Shown in pieces: positions 1-6,189 of a stretch of 7,100 bases of DNA; position 1 is the stretch's first letter, and each line of letters starts with the position of its first letter. The DNA comes from Candidatus Omnitrophota bacterium. Its GTDB lineage: Bacteria; Omnitrophota; Gorgyraeia; Gygaellales; Profunditerraquicolaceae. The stretch spans positions 1 through 7,100 of the forward strand of contig JACRHO010000032.1 of the NCBI GenBank assembly GCA_016212045.1. Direction: 5' to 3'. The notes below the pieces were generated by a model. It saw only the letters and a list, made by a program, of their open reading frames with translations. It did not search any database and was not told where the DNA came from. Position numbers and translations under genes: made by a program.

Positions 1-726
1 GCTGACGATAGCAACTTAGAGAATTTATTAAAGCACTATCAGCATAAATATGTATTATTTGGTTTTTCGGATAAGGCCCAGATCTATCCGCGGCAGATAA
101 AAATGCGCGGCCTGGCTTCTGAATTTGATTGTTTCTGCCGGAATAAATTTGTGGAGAGGTTTAATCTAGCATTGGCGGGGAGGCATAATATTTCTAATGC
201 CCTGGCAGTAATCGGCCTGGGCTTAGAGTTAGGAATAAATTTAGAGACCATCAAAAAAACACTGGCCAGTTACCGCGGGGCAAAGAGGCGCCTGGAGGTT
301 AAGTTTCATCAGGATTATTTAATAATTGAAGATTATGCGCATCACCCCACTGAGATAAAGGCCACGCTTGCGGCGATAGAGAACCTAATGCCTAAGCGCA
401 TTATTGCGGTATTTCAGCCGCACCGTTATAGCCGCACTAAATTACTCCTGGATGAATTTGGCCGGAGTTTTGCCTTAGCCGATTATGTTATTATCACCGA
501 TATATATCCTGCTGGCGAACCGCCTATAGAAGGCATTAGCGGCAGGAGTATCTATGAGAAGATAAAAGAATATTCTCCGCAGAAAGAGATATATTTTTTA
601 CCTAAAGAGGAAATCACCAGCCACATCTTAAAAATTATAAAACCCCAGGACCTAATTATTACGTTAGGTGCCGGCGACATAACTAAGACCTGCGATGAAT
701 TGGTGGAAGCAATTAAATCCCGTTAA
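1..726 (+). CDS. murC: UDP-N-acetylmuramate--L-alanine ligase (MurC), 5'-truncated by window edge
   Basis: Cytoplasmic ATP-dependent Mur ligase that adds L-Ala to UDP-MurNAc, the first stem-peptide step. The reading frame is open from base 1, giving 241 residues, about half of a normal MurC (roughly 450-490). The N-terminal UDP-binding domain and the ATP P-loop lie upstream of the window. Seen here are the end of the central domain (ADD at residues 1-3, GRHNISNA from residue 60) and the whole C-terminal domain: EDYAHHPTEIKATL around 110-123, FQPHRYSRT around 138-146, DIYPAGEPP from 167, and GAGDI from 223. The YAHHPTE and QPHRYSRT blocks are MurC signatures that separate it from MurD, MurE and MurF. 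The Met at base 103 is internal, not the start. The stop lies 25 bases before the alternative murB start, or inside murB if the upstream start is used. Identification is secure. Confidence 0.97.
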   Translation, partial: ADDSNLENLLKHYQHKYVLFGFSDKAQIYPRQIKMRGLASEFDCFCRNKFVERFNLALAGRHNISNALAVIGLGLELGINLETIKKTLASYRGAKRRLEVKFHQDYLIIEDYAHHPTEIKATLAAIENLMPKRIIAVFQPHRYSRTKLLLDEFGRSFALADYVIITDIYPAGEPPIEGISGRSIYEKIKEYSPQKEIYFLPKEEITSHILKIIKPQDLIITLGAGDITKTCDELVEAIKSR

Positions 727-1630
727 AAATATTAATATAATTGGTCCTAAAATGATTTTTAACGGGATAAAAGGAAAGGTTAAGTTAGCCGAGCCGCTTA
801 AAAGACATACTACTTTTAAAATCGGAGGCAGAGTCCGTTTTTTCATTGAGCCAAGAGATACCGCGGATTTAAAACTATTGCTGATTTTAAGAAAAAGATA
901 TAAGATACCGCTTTTAGTCATCGGAGGAGGAAGCAATATTCTGGCCGGCGATAGAGGAATGGACTGCGCAGTAATCCGTTTAAGCTCGCCTTATTTTAAA
1001 AAAATATCTTTTCAAGATAACCGCTTAGAGGCAGGCGCAGGGAATTTTCTGCAGAGATTAATCTCTTGCGCCCAGAAACAGGGACTTTCAGGTTTAGAGT
1101 TTCTGGCAGGGATTCCCGGGACCTTAGGCGGGGCATTAGCGATGAATGCTGGAGCCTGGGAGAGAAACATTGCAGATTTAGTAGAAAAAGTTACGGTGAT
1201 GGATTATAATGGTAAGGTAAAGGCTTTCACTAAAAAATATCTCCAGTTTGGTTATCGCCAGTCAAATTTAGCAAAATATATAATTCTCAAGGCCCGGCTA
1301 AAGTTAGACAGGCGAGAAAAAAAAGAAATCACAAGACAAATAGACAGATATATTAGCCAGCGCAAGAATACACAGGAGCTATCAGGTTATTCCGCAGGTT
1401 GTATATTTAAGAATCCTGAAGGTTATTCTGCCGGAAGATTAATAGATTTGTGCGGTTTAAAAGGTAAGCGTATCGGCAGGGCATACATCTCACCTAGACA
1501 TGCAAATTTTATCTTGCATAAAGGAAAGGCCTGCGCAAAAGATGTCTTAAAATTAATGGGATTAGCAAAGAGGCAGGTGAAAGATAAGTTTAATCTCAGA
1601 TTAGAGCCAGAGATAAAGATATGGAAATAG
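695..1630 (+). CDS. murB: UDP-N-acetylenolpyruvoylglucosamine reductase (MurB), type II-like
   Basis: FAD enzyme that reduces UDP-GlcNAc-enolpyruvate to UDP-MurNAc with NADPH in the cytoplasm, making the substrate of MurC. Numbering from base 695: PLKRHTTFKIGG at 34-45, FAD-binding IGGGSNILAGDRG at 76-88, the GLEFLAGIPGTLGGALAMNAGAW block around 133-155, FGYRQS at 185-190, SAGCIFKNP at 233-241, and a terminal LEPEIK with the active-site Glu near 304-306. Length (311, or 292 from the second Met) fits the short type II class. The residue that is normally the general-acid Ser in AGSxFKNP is Cys236 here. The start is undecided. ATG 695 overlaps murC by 32 bases and has no clear ribosome site. ATG 752 gives about 14 residues before the PLK-HTTF motif, a common spacing, but also lacks a ribosome site. 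The 3' end overlaps ddl by 10 bases. Confidence 0.95.
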   Translation: MNWWKQLNPVKNINIIGPKMIFNGIKGKVKLAEPLKRHTTFKIGGRVRFFIEPRDTADLKLLLILRKRYKIPLLVIGGGSNILAGDRGMDCAVIRLSSPYFKKISFQDNRLEAGAGNFLQRLISCAQKQGLSGLEFLAGIPGTLGGALAMNAGAWERNIADLVEKVTVMDYNGKVKAFTKKYLQFGYRQSNLAKYIILKARLKLDRREKKEITRQIDRYISQRKNTQELSGYSAGCIFKNPEGYSAGRLIDLCGLKGKRIGRAYISPRHANFILHKGKACAKDVLKLMGLAKRQVKDKFNLRLEPEIKIWK

Positions 1631-2556
1631 GTAAAATTGGTGTTTTAATGGGTGGACCTTCTACTGAGCGCGAAATTTCGTTTAAATCGGGGAAGGCAGT
1701 GTTTGCGGTTCTGAAAGAAGCAGGGTTGGATGCCGTCCCAATAGATATAGAAACCGATGATAAAGAAAAGAATATCAGTTTAATTAAATCTTATCATATA
1801 GATTGCGCATTTTTAGCCCTGCATGGCCGCTTTGGCGAAGACGGCACCATTCAGGAGATTTTGCAGGGCATACGAATGCCTTATACCGGCTCAGGAGTCA
1901 AGGCAAGTAAATTAGCCATGGATAAGATTGCCTCAAGGAAAATCTTTGCGCAGAATAATTTACCCGTTCCCAGATATAAACTTTTAGCCAAAGATTCCTA
2001 TAATCCGGATTATATAAGCGAGAATAATTTTAGCCTTCCCGCAGTAATTAAACCTGCTACTCATGGTTCAAGTATTGGATTATCCATTATTGAGCATAAA
2101 AATGACTTAACTAAAGCTGCGGAGTTGGCCTTTCAGTTTGACGAGAGGGTAATTATAGAAGAATACCTTAAGGGTAGAGAGGTTACCGTAGGGATATTAG
2201 ACAGACAGGCCCTGCCAGTCATAGAGATAATCCCGAAAAAAAGATTTTTTGATTACGAGGCCAAATACACCAACGGTATGACTGATTATATCGCGCCGGC
2301 ACAACTGCCGGATAGTATTGCCAAGATGATTCAGGCAGTGGCTTTATCCGCAGACCAGCTTTTAGACTGTTATGGCTGCTCGCGGGTGGATATGATTTTG
2401 GGCGAAAATGGCATTCCTTATATTTTAGAAGTAAATTCTATTCCGGGTATGACCGAGAATAGCCTCTTGCCCAAGGCGGCGAGGATCTGCGGCATAGATT
2501 TCACCCGGCTCTGCCTGAGATTAATAGAATTAGCCTATGAAAAGACAAAGGTTTAA
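1621..2556 (+). CDS. ddl: D-alanine--D-alanine ligase (Ddl)
   Basis: ATP-grasp enzyme that joins two D-Ala into the dipeptide ligated by MurF. It has 311 residues, normal for the short Ddl form. Motifs: GGPSTEREIS with Glu16 (E. coli DdlB Glu15), LHGRFGEDGTIQ at 67-78, MPYTGSGVKASKLAMDK at 86-102, THGSSIGLS with Ser150, FFDYEAKY ending in Tyr216, RVDMIL with Asp257, and LEVNSIPGMTENSL carrying metal ligands Glu270 and Asn272. By my own count, Ser150, Tyr216, Asp257, Glu270 and Asn272 have the same numbers as in E. coli DdlB. Tyr216 predicts D-Ala-D-Ala rather than the D-Ala-D-Lac product associated with Phe there. The ATG overlaps the murB stop by 10 bases and no strong ribosome site is visible, so translational coupling to murB is likely. 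The 3' end overlaps ftsQ by 20 bases. Confidence 0.97.
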   Translation: MEIGKIGVLMGGPSTEREISFKSGKAVFAVLKEAGLDAVPIDIETDDKEKNISLIKSYHIDCAFLALHGRFGEDGTIQEILQGIRMPYTGSGVKASKLAMDKIASRKIFAQNNLPVPRYKLLAKDSYNPDYISENNFSLPAVIKPATHGSSIGLSIIEHKNDLTKAAELAFQFDERVIIEEYLKGREVTVGILDRQALPVIEIIPKKRFFDYEAKYTNGMTDYIAPAQLPDSIAKMIQAVALSADQLLDCYGCSRVDMILGENGIPYILEVNSIPGMTENSLLPKAARICGIDFTRLCLRLIELAYEKTKV

Positions 2557-3346
2557 TTTCAAAAAGCGCACTAGAATTCCTAAATTATCGCCTAAGTTAA
2601 TACCTATTTTAATCGTCATTTTTCTGATTATCTGTTTTGTGGTTGGCCTGGGTTATATTTTAAGGCAATTAGATTTCTTTAAAATAAAAGAGGTCATACT
2701 AAAGAAAGACGTCAGGGCCGACCTGTCTTATTTAAAGGGGCAGAATATATTTACTCTTGATTTAAGTAAAGAATCAAGGTATATTTTACAATCATACCCT
2801 ACCTATAAGAAAATCAGATTGGTCAGGATTTTACCTGACCGGCTCTTTGTAGATTTTGTAAAGAGGGTGGCGCTTGCCCAGGTAAAATTATACAGATATT
2901 TCTGCGTAGATGAAGATGCGGTTTTATTTGATGGCGAGCTTCAAGAAGAACTGCCGCTGATTGTGGGGTTAGAGACAAAAATATTCGGGCCAAAACTCGG
3001 GCGCAAATATAACGTTAAGGAATTGGAGCTTGCCCTAAATATAATAAAAGAAATCAGAAGAAATAGGATATTAAAAAAATGCAGCATTAAAAAAATAGAT
3101 GTTACCACCACTTCTAATGCGGCGTTTTTTTTACCGCTGCCGGCAAAGGCGCAAGGCCAGGTCAAAGTAAAAAAAGTAGCGTCACCTGCGGCCATAGAGA
3201 TAAAAATCGGAGAGGATAGATTAAGGGATAAGGTTAATTTTTTGAGCACGTTGTTGGTTCAGGTGAGAAAGGACTTGGCGAATATTAAGTATATTGACCT
3301 GCGTTTTAAGGAGCCGGTAATAAAGTTTAACGATGTTAACAAATAA
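2537..3346 (+). CDS. ftsQ: Cell division protein FtsQ/DivIB-like, single-pass membrane POTRA protein
   Basis: Divisome protein that in known bacteria bridges early FtsZ/FtsA-side components and the periplasmic FtsL-FtsB-FtsW-FtsI machinery. The 269 residues show a short basic cytoplasmic tail (1-20, many Lys and Arg), one hydrophobic segment at about 21-43, then an extracytoplasmic part. A POTRA-like region spans about 46-112 (FFKIKEVIL ... IRLVRILPDRLFVDF), followed by FtsQ-type features: FCVDEDAVLF at 122-131, LPLIVGL at 139-145, and a C-terminal strand region around IKYIDLRF at 250-257. FtsQ family sequences are weakly conserved, so the call rests on topology, the POTRA block and position between ddl and ftsA. 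A Lys/Ala/Pro-rich stretch at about 200-218 looks like an inserted linker between two beta strands. The gene overlaps ddl by 20 bases and ftsA by 14, with no clear ribosome site, consistent with coupled translation. Confidence 0.9.
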   Translation: MKRQRFNFKKRTRIPKLSPKLIPILIVIFLIICFVVGLGYILRQLDFFKIKEVILKKDVRADLSYLKGQNIFTLDLSKESRYILQSYPTYKKIRLVRILPDRLFVDFVKRVALAQVKLYRYFCVDEDAVLFDGELQEELPLIVGLETKIFGPKLGRKYNVKELELALNIIKEIRRNRILKKCSIKKIDVTTTSNAAFFLPLPAKAQGQVKVKKVASPAAIEIKIGEDRLRDKVNFLSTLLVQVRKDLANIKYIDLRFKEPVIKFNDVNK

Positions 3347-4595
3347 TTATATCTGCGGGTTGGATATTGGCTCAAGTAAAATCAGTGCGGCAGTGGCCTT
3401 GATTAAGCGCCGGCACATTGAGAATATTTTCTTTGAGACGCTGCCCTCAAGGGGGATTGAGCGGGGGGCGGTGGTAGATTCCATAGAATTAGTCGGGGTA
3501 TTGGGAGAGGTTCTAAAGAACCTAAAGGCAAAATCGGCCATAAATATCAAATTTGTTTATCCGAGCATCTCGGGCGAAGATATAGTCACCAAGCATAGCC
3601 ATGCGATTATACCGCTGGCAGAACACGGCAATAAAGTCATTACCCCTTCGGATATCCAGAGGGCAATTGAACAGGCGCGGATACTCGGCTGTAGCCTCGA
3701 GGAAGAGATAATCCATAAGATACCCTTTAGTTATGCGATTGATTCGCGCAGCAATATTGTTAATCCTCTGGGATTATACAGTCATAGATTGGAGGTAGAC
3801 CTGTATTTGGTCTGCGTTAAATTACCCAGCGTCCAGAGTCTTAACCGGGCAATAAATCAGGCCGGTTATGAGATAAAGGATTTATTCATCTCTGGCCTGG
3901 CCGAAGCTGATGTTATATTGCATGAGAAGGCCGCTAAAGAAGGTATCACGATATTGTGCGATATAGGCAAAGGCATAACGCAGATACTCATATTTAGAGA
4001 CGCTAGCCTCAAGGGGATTGAAGTCTTGCCGGTAGGCGGAGATGATTTAACCAAAGAATTAGCAAATACCTTAAAGATTCCTTTGGATTTGGCAGAAGAC
4101 GTAAAAAGGTCATATGCTATAGTAGGCGATTTTAGCCAGATAAAAGAAGACAAAGAAATCCTGGTCAAAAAAGATGACAATTATAAACCCCTTAAACATA
4201 GATTGGTTGCGGAAATAACTACTGCTAAAGCAGAACTGCTCTGCGCCGAGATAAAGAATAGAGTGGAAAAATTGACCCCCTTGAATGAGATAGATAATTT
4301 TTTTGCTCTCGGAAGGACAGTGCTCTTAGAAGGGTTTTTAGAGACGCTAGAAAATACTTTGTCTGTGCCGGTAAGATTAGGTCGGATTAACCACTCCGAT
4401 ATTCTTCCTTTTGTGAACACTAACCCTGCTCTTTCTGGACAGAATTACCTAAATTACCTGGTAACTTTAGGGATAATCTGCCGCGCCCTGCATAAAGAGC
4501 AACGTTTTAATCTATTTTTCAAAGAGCCCGCCGTCCGTAACCCCGTCGTTAATGTCATCAATAAGTTTAAAGACTTATATCAGGAATACTTTTAG
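3333..4595 (+). CDS. ftsA: Cell division protein FtsA, divergent
   Basis: Actin-like cytoplasmic protein that anchors FtsZ filaments to the membrane and activates septal synthesis. The 420 residues have FtsA layout: phosphate-1 motif GLDIGSSKISAAVA (9-22), a 1C domain including ITPSDIQRAIEQA (103-115), IIHKIPFSYAID (126-137) and NPLGLYSHRLEVD (144-156), phosphate-2 region CDIGKGITQILIF (209-221), VGGDDLTKELA (234-244), and a C-terminal amphipathic helix at 405-420 (VVNVINKFKDLYQEYF), the usual membrane-targeting tail. Two ATP-site motifs differ from the norm. Phosphate-2 reads GKGITQ where GGGTTD-like is usual, and the adenosine motif reads ALGRTVLLEG (325-334) where a TGG core is usual. MreB and DnaK are excluded by the 1C features and tail. 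The ATG overlaps ftsQ by 14 bases. No ftsZ follows. Confidence 0.93.
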   Translation: MLTNNYICGLDIGSSKISAAVALIKRRHIENIFFETLPSRGIERGAVVDSIELVGVLGEVLKNLKAKSAINIKFVYPSISGEDIVTKHSHAIIPLAEHGNKVITPSDIQRAIEQARILGCSLEEEIIHKIPFSYAIDSRSNIVNPLGLYSHRLEVDLYLVCVKLPSVQSLNRAINQAGYEIKDLFISGLAEADVILHEKAAKEGITILCDIGKGITQILIFRDASLKGIEVLPVGGDDLTKELANTLKIPLDLAEDVKRSYAIVGDFSQIKEDKEILVKKDDNYKPLKHRLVAEITTAKAELLCAEIKNRVEKLTPLNEIDNFFALGRTVLLEGFLETLENTLSVPVRLGRINHSDILPFVNTNPALSGQNYLNYLVTLGIICRALHKEQRFNLFFKEPAVRNPVVNVINKFKDLYQEYF

Positions 4596-4610
4596 TAAGC
4601 CCACTTTTGA

Positions 4611-4638
4611 TTGACCATTCTATTTTATTAGGTATAAT
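4611..4638 (+). promoter_or_regulatory. Sigma-70-type promoter for yggS-proC-mtnP-ileS
   Basis: TTGACC (4611-4616, five of six to the -35 consensus) is followed after 16 bases by a perfect TATAAT (4633-4638). It lies in the 56-base gap between the ftsA stop and yggS. The expected start site is about 4644-4649, only 3-8 bases before the first yggS ATG. There is no terminator-like hairpin in the gap, so readthrough from ftsA may also feed the downstream genes. The match is seen directly; activity is inferred. Confidence 0.78.
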
Positions 4639-4651
4639 ATGTTAGTTTAGG

Positions 4652-5350
4652 ATGATGATTAAGGAAAATATTGCCAAGATAAGAGAACGCATCGGGTTAG
4701 TCTGTTCAAGAGTTAATCGCGATTATAAAGAAATAACCATTATTGCCGTAAGTAAAGGTAGGTCAGCGCAAGAGATAGAAGAGGTAATTGAGGCGGGCAT
4801 TACCGACATCGGCGAAAATAAAATCCAGGAGGCAATCCTTAAATATAACGATATAACGAGCCAACGAGCCAACGCCCAACGAATAAAATGGCATATGGTC
4901 GGGCATTTACAGACTAACAAAGTAAAAGAGGCAGTGAAAATCTTTGATTTAATTCAATCAGTAGATAGTCTACGTCTGGCCCAAGAAATTGACAAGCAGG
5001 CAGCTAAAATTAATAAAATTCAGGATATTTTAATTGAGGTAAATGTCGCGCAGGAAGCCAGTAAATTCGGCCTCAAACCCGAAGAGACAATTCCCGCAGT
5101 TAAAGAGATAAACAAACTTAAGAATGTAAATATCAAAGGTCTGATGACTATTGCCCCCATTGTTGATCATCTTGAAGAGAGCCGGCCTTATTTTAAGAAG
5201 TTAAAAGAATTATTGGAAGAGCTTAACGCACGACGCCCGACGCACTACGCACTACGCATTCTATCCATGGGTATGAGCGATGATTTTGAAGTTGCCATAG
5301 AAGAAGGCGCCAATATGCTGAGATTAGGTCGAGCAATATTTGAATATTAA
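4652..5350 (+). CDS. yggS: PLP homeostasis protein, YggS/PLPBP (PROSC) family
   Basis: Cytoplasmic PLP-binding single-domain TIM-barrel protein of the alanine racemase N-terminal fold. It buffers pyridoxal phosphate and affects amino-acid and keto-acid balance; no catalytic activity is established for the family. The 232 residues show IAVSKGRS with PLP Lys35, DIGENKIQEA (52-61), KWHMVGHLQTNK (79-90), IEVNVAQEASKFG (128-140), GLMTIAPI (163-170), LSMGMSDDFEVAIEEGA (204-220) and LRLGRAIFEY (223-232). Two Met codons are adjacent (4652, 4655); the second gives the usual family start (MIKENIAKIRERI). An in-frame stop at 4643 excludes an upstream start. AGGA at 4649-4652 is too close to serve as a normal ribosome site. 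Residues 66-78 and 192-203 are encoded by short-period DNA repeats and lie in stretches that look slightly longer than usual. proC follows, a classical conserved neighbour. Confidence 0.96.
   Translation: MMIKENIAKIRERIGLVCSRVNRDYKEITIIAVSKGRSAQEIEEVIEAGITDIGENKIQEAILKYNDITSQRANAQRIKWHMVGHLQTNKVKEAVKIFDLIQSVDSLRLAQEIDKQAAKINKIQDILIEVNVAQEASKFGLKPEETIPAVKEINKLKNVNIKGLMTIAPIVDHLEESRPYFKKLKELLEELNARRPTHYALRILSMGMSDDFEVAIEEGANMLRLGRAIFEY
4847..4884 (+). repeat. Short-period AACG repeat array inside yggS
   Basis: AACG starts at 4847, 4855, 4863, 4871 and 4878, so there are five units with spacings of 8, 8, 8 and 7 bases. The second and third units are identical (AACGAGCC); the others differ outside the AACG core. 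The array is read in frame as residues 66-78 of YggS, directly before the conserved KWHMVGHLQTNK block. The periodicity is seen directly; an origin by tandem expansion is inferred. Confidence 0.8.
5226..5260 (+). repeat. Heptanucleotide ACGCACT-like array inside yggS
   Basis: ACGC starts at 5226, 5233, 5240, 5247 and 5254, exactly every 7 bases for five units. The fourth position onward varies (ACG, CCG, ACT, ACT, ATT); the third and fourth units are identical ACGCACT. It encodes residues 192-203 of YggS, between the helix ending KELLEEL and the conserved LSMGMS strand. Because 7 is not a multiple of 3, each unit reads in a different frame, so the periodicity is a property of the DNA and not of a repeated peptide. 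Confidence 0.85.
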
Positions 5351-5354
5351 AATA

Positions 5355-6182
5355 ATGGAAAATATAGGGATTATAGGATATGGGAATATGGGTGCGGCTA
5401 TCGCCCAGCAACTGCAATCTAAATACCGGATTTTTGTCTTTGACAAAGATAAAAATAAAACCAAAGATATTTCCGGCATAAATATAACTAAAAACCTAAC
5501 CGATTTACTCAGTAAAGTTGAGGCAGTAATAGTGGCAGTAAAACCGCAGGATTTTACTGGCCTCTTAAAACAGATTAGGCATGAGGCGCAAGATAAATTA
5601 ATCATTTCCATTGCTGCTGGCATCAGCACGCAATATATTGAAAAGATTTTAGAGGACAGAAGGGTAATCAGGGTGATGCCGAACATAGGAGTAGGGATAG
5701 CCGAATCCGTAACCTGCTTATCTAAAGGCGCTTTTGCCACAGATGAAGATTTGGCCTTTGCGCAGGAATTATTTTATTATCTGGGGACGACCAGGGTAAT
5801 TAAAGAGGAAATGATGAATGCGGCTACAGCCATCTCTGGAAGCGGACCGGCATATATTTTTAGTTTTATTGTTGAAAATGCCTTAGACCCAGGAGACATC
5901 CCCGAACACACTAGGCATGACCTGATGAAGCGGCTGAAATCTGCTGCAGAGAGCGTAGGGTTTAATCCTGAAGAGGCGAGTTTCTTAGCCGTCAATACGA
6001 CAAATACTGCTTTGAGTTTACTCAAAAAAACTAAAGTTGCGCCTTTAGAATTAATAAGACAAGTGGCTTCTAAAGGCGGAACTACTGAGGCGGCGCTGGC
6101 AGTTTTAAAAAAAGGCGGTTCTTGGGAAGAGGCGGCGCTTGCTGCCTTCAGGCGCGCCGAAGAATTATCTAAGAAAGGATAA
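5355..6182 (+). CDS. proC: Pyrroline-5-carboxylate reductase (ProC) with an internal insertion
   Basis: NAD(P)H-dependent enzyme for the last step of proline synthesis, reducing pyrroline-5-carboxylate to L-proline in the cytoplasm. Numbering from ATG 5355 (275 residues): Rossmann motif IGIIGYGNMG (4-13), AVKPQDF (61-67), ISIAAGIS (84-91), RVMPNIGVGI (106-115), GSGPAYIF (162-169), and VASKGGTTEAAL (237-248), a form of the SPGGTT active-site loop. The ATG is preferred because it puts the Rossmann strand at the usual position. TTG 5340 would add five residues and overlap yggS by 11 bases. From the ATG the gap to yggS is 4 bases and no good ribosome site is seen, so coupling to yggS translation is likely. 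About 18 residues (178-195, DPGDIPEHTRHDLMKRLK) seem inserted in the helix that in known enzymes runs on from GSGPAY with no break, in the dimerisation domain. Confidence 0.95.
   Translation: MENIGIIGYGNMGAAIAQQLQSKYRIFVFDKDKNKTKDISGINITKNLTDLLSKVEAVIVAVKPQDFTGLLKQIRHEAQDKLIISIAAGISTQYIEKILEDRRVIRVMPNIGVGIAESVTCLSKGAFATDEDLAFAQELFYYLGTTRVIKEEMMNAATAISGSGPAYIFSFIVENALDPGDIPEHTRHDLMKRLKSAAESVGFNPEEASFLAVNTTNTALSLLKKTKVAPLELIRQVASKGGTTEAALAVLKKGGSWEEAALAAFRRAEELSKKG
6174..6179 (+). promoter_or_regulatory. Ribosome binding site fixing the mtnP start
   Basis: AAAGGA overlaps the end of proC and lies 10 bases before ATG 6190. This supports 6190 over the in-frame TTG at 6139, which lies inside proC and would add 17 residues unlike the family. 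Confidence 0.7.
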
Positions 6183-6189
6183 TTTTAAG

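Noticed and set aside
664..936. Open frame on the minus strand across the murC-murB junction
   Set aside because: It is antisense to two clearly conserved genes and shows no recognisable motif; the same holds for the other minus-strand frames at 2941-3249, 3347-3716, 3866-4420, 4723-4920, 5223-5740 and 5777-6025.
3307..3313. TAAGGAG as ribosome site for ftsA
   Set aside because: It lies 19 bases from ATG 3333, too far for normal use, and no in-frame start codon lies closer to it.
3451..3475. G-rich run in ftsA that might form a quadruplex
   Set aside because: Only two runs of three or more G are separated properly; the others are GG pairs, and the bases encode the conserved FtsA segment SRGIERGAVVD.
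4596..4651. Terminator after ftsA
   Set aside because: No stem-loop followed by a T run could be found in the gap; the T-rich bases belong to the promoter spacer.
6087..6139. 11-base direct repeat GAGGCGGCGCT, copies 42 bases apart in proC
   Set aside because: Both copies encode EAAL in the same frame in an Ala-rich helix region, so shared amino acids and codon use explain it.
6139..6189. Longer mtnP beginning at TTG 6139
   Set aside because: It would overlap proC by 44 bases and add 17 residues absent from the family, whereas ATG 6190 has AAAGGA 10 bases upstream and opens directly on the conserved GKIGIIGGSG.
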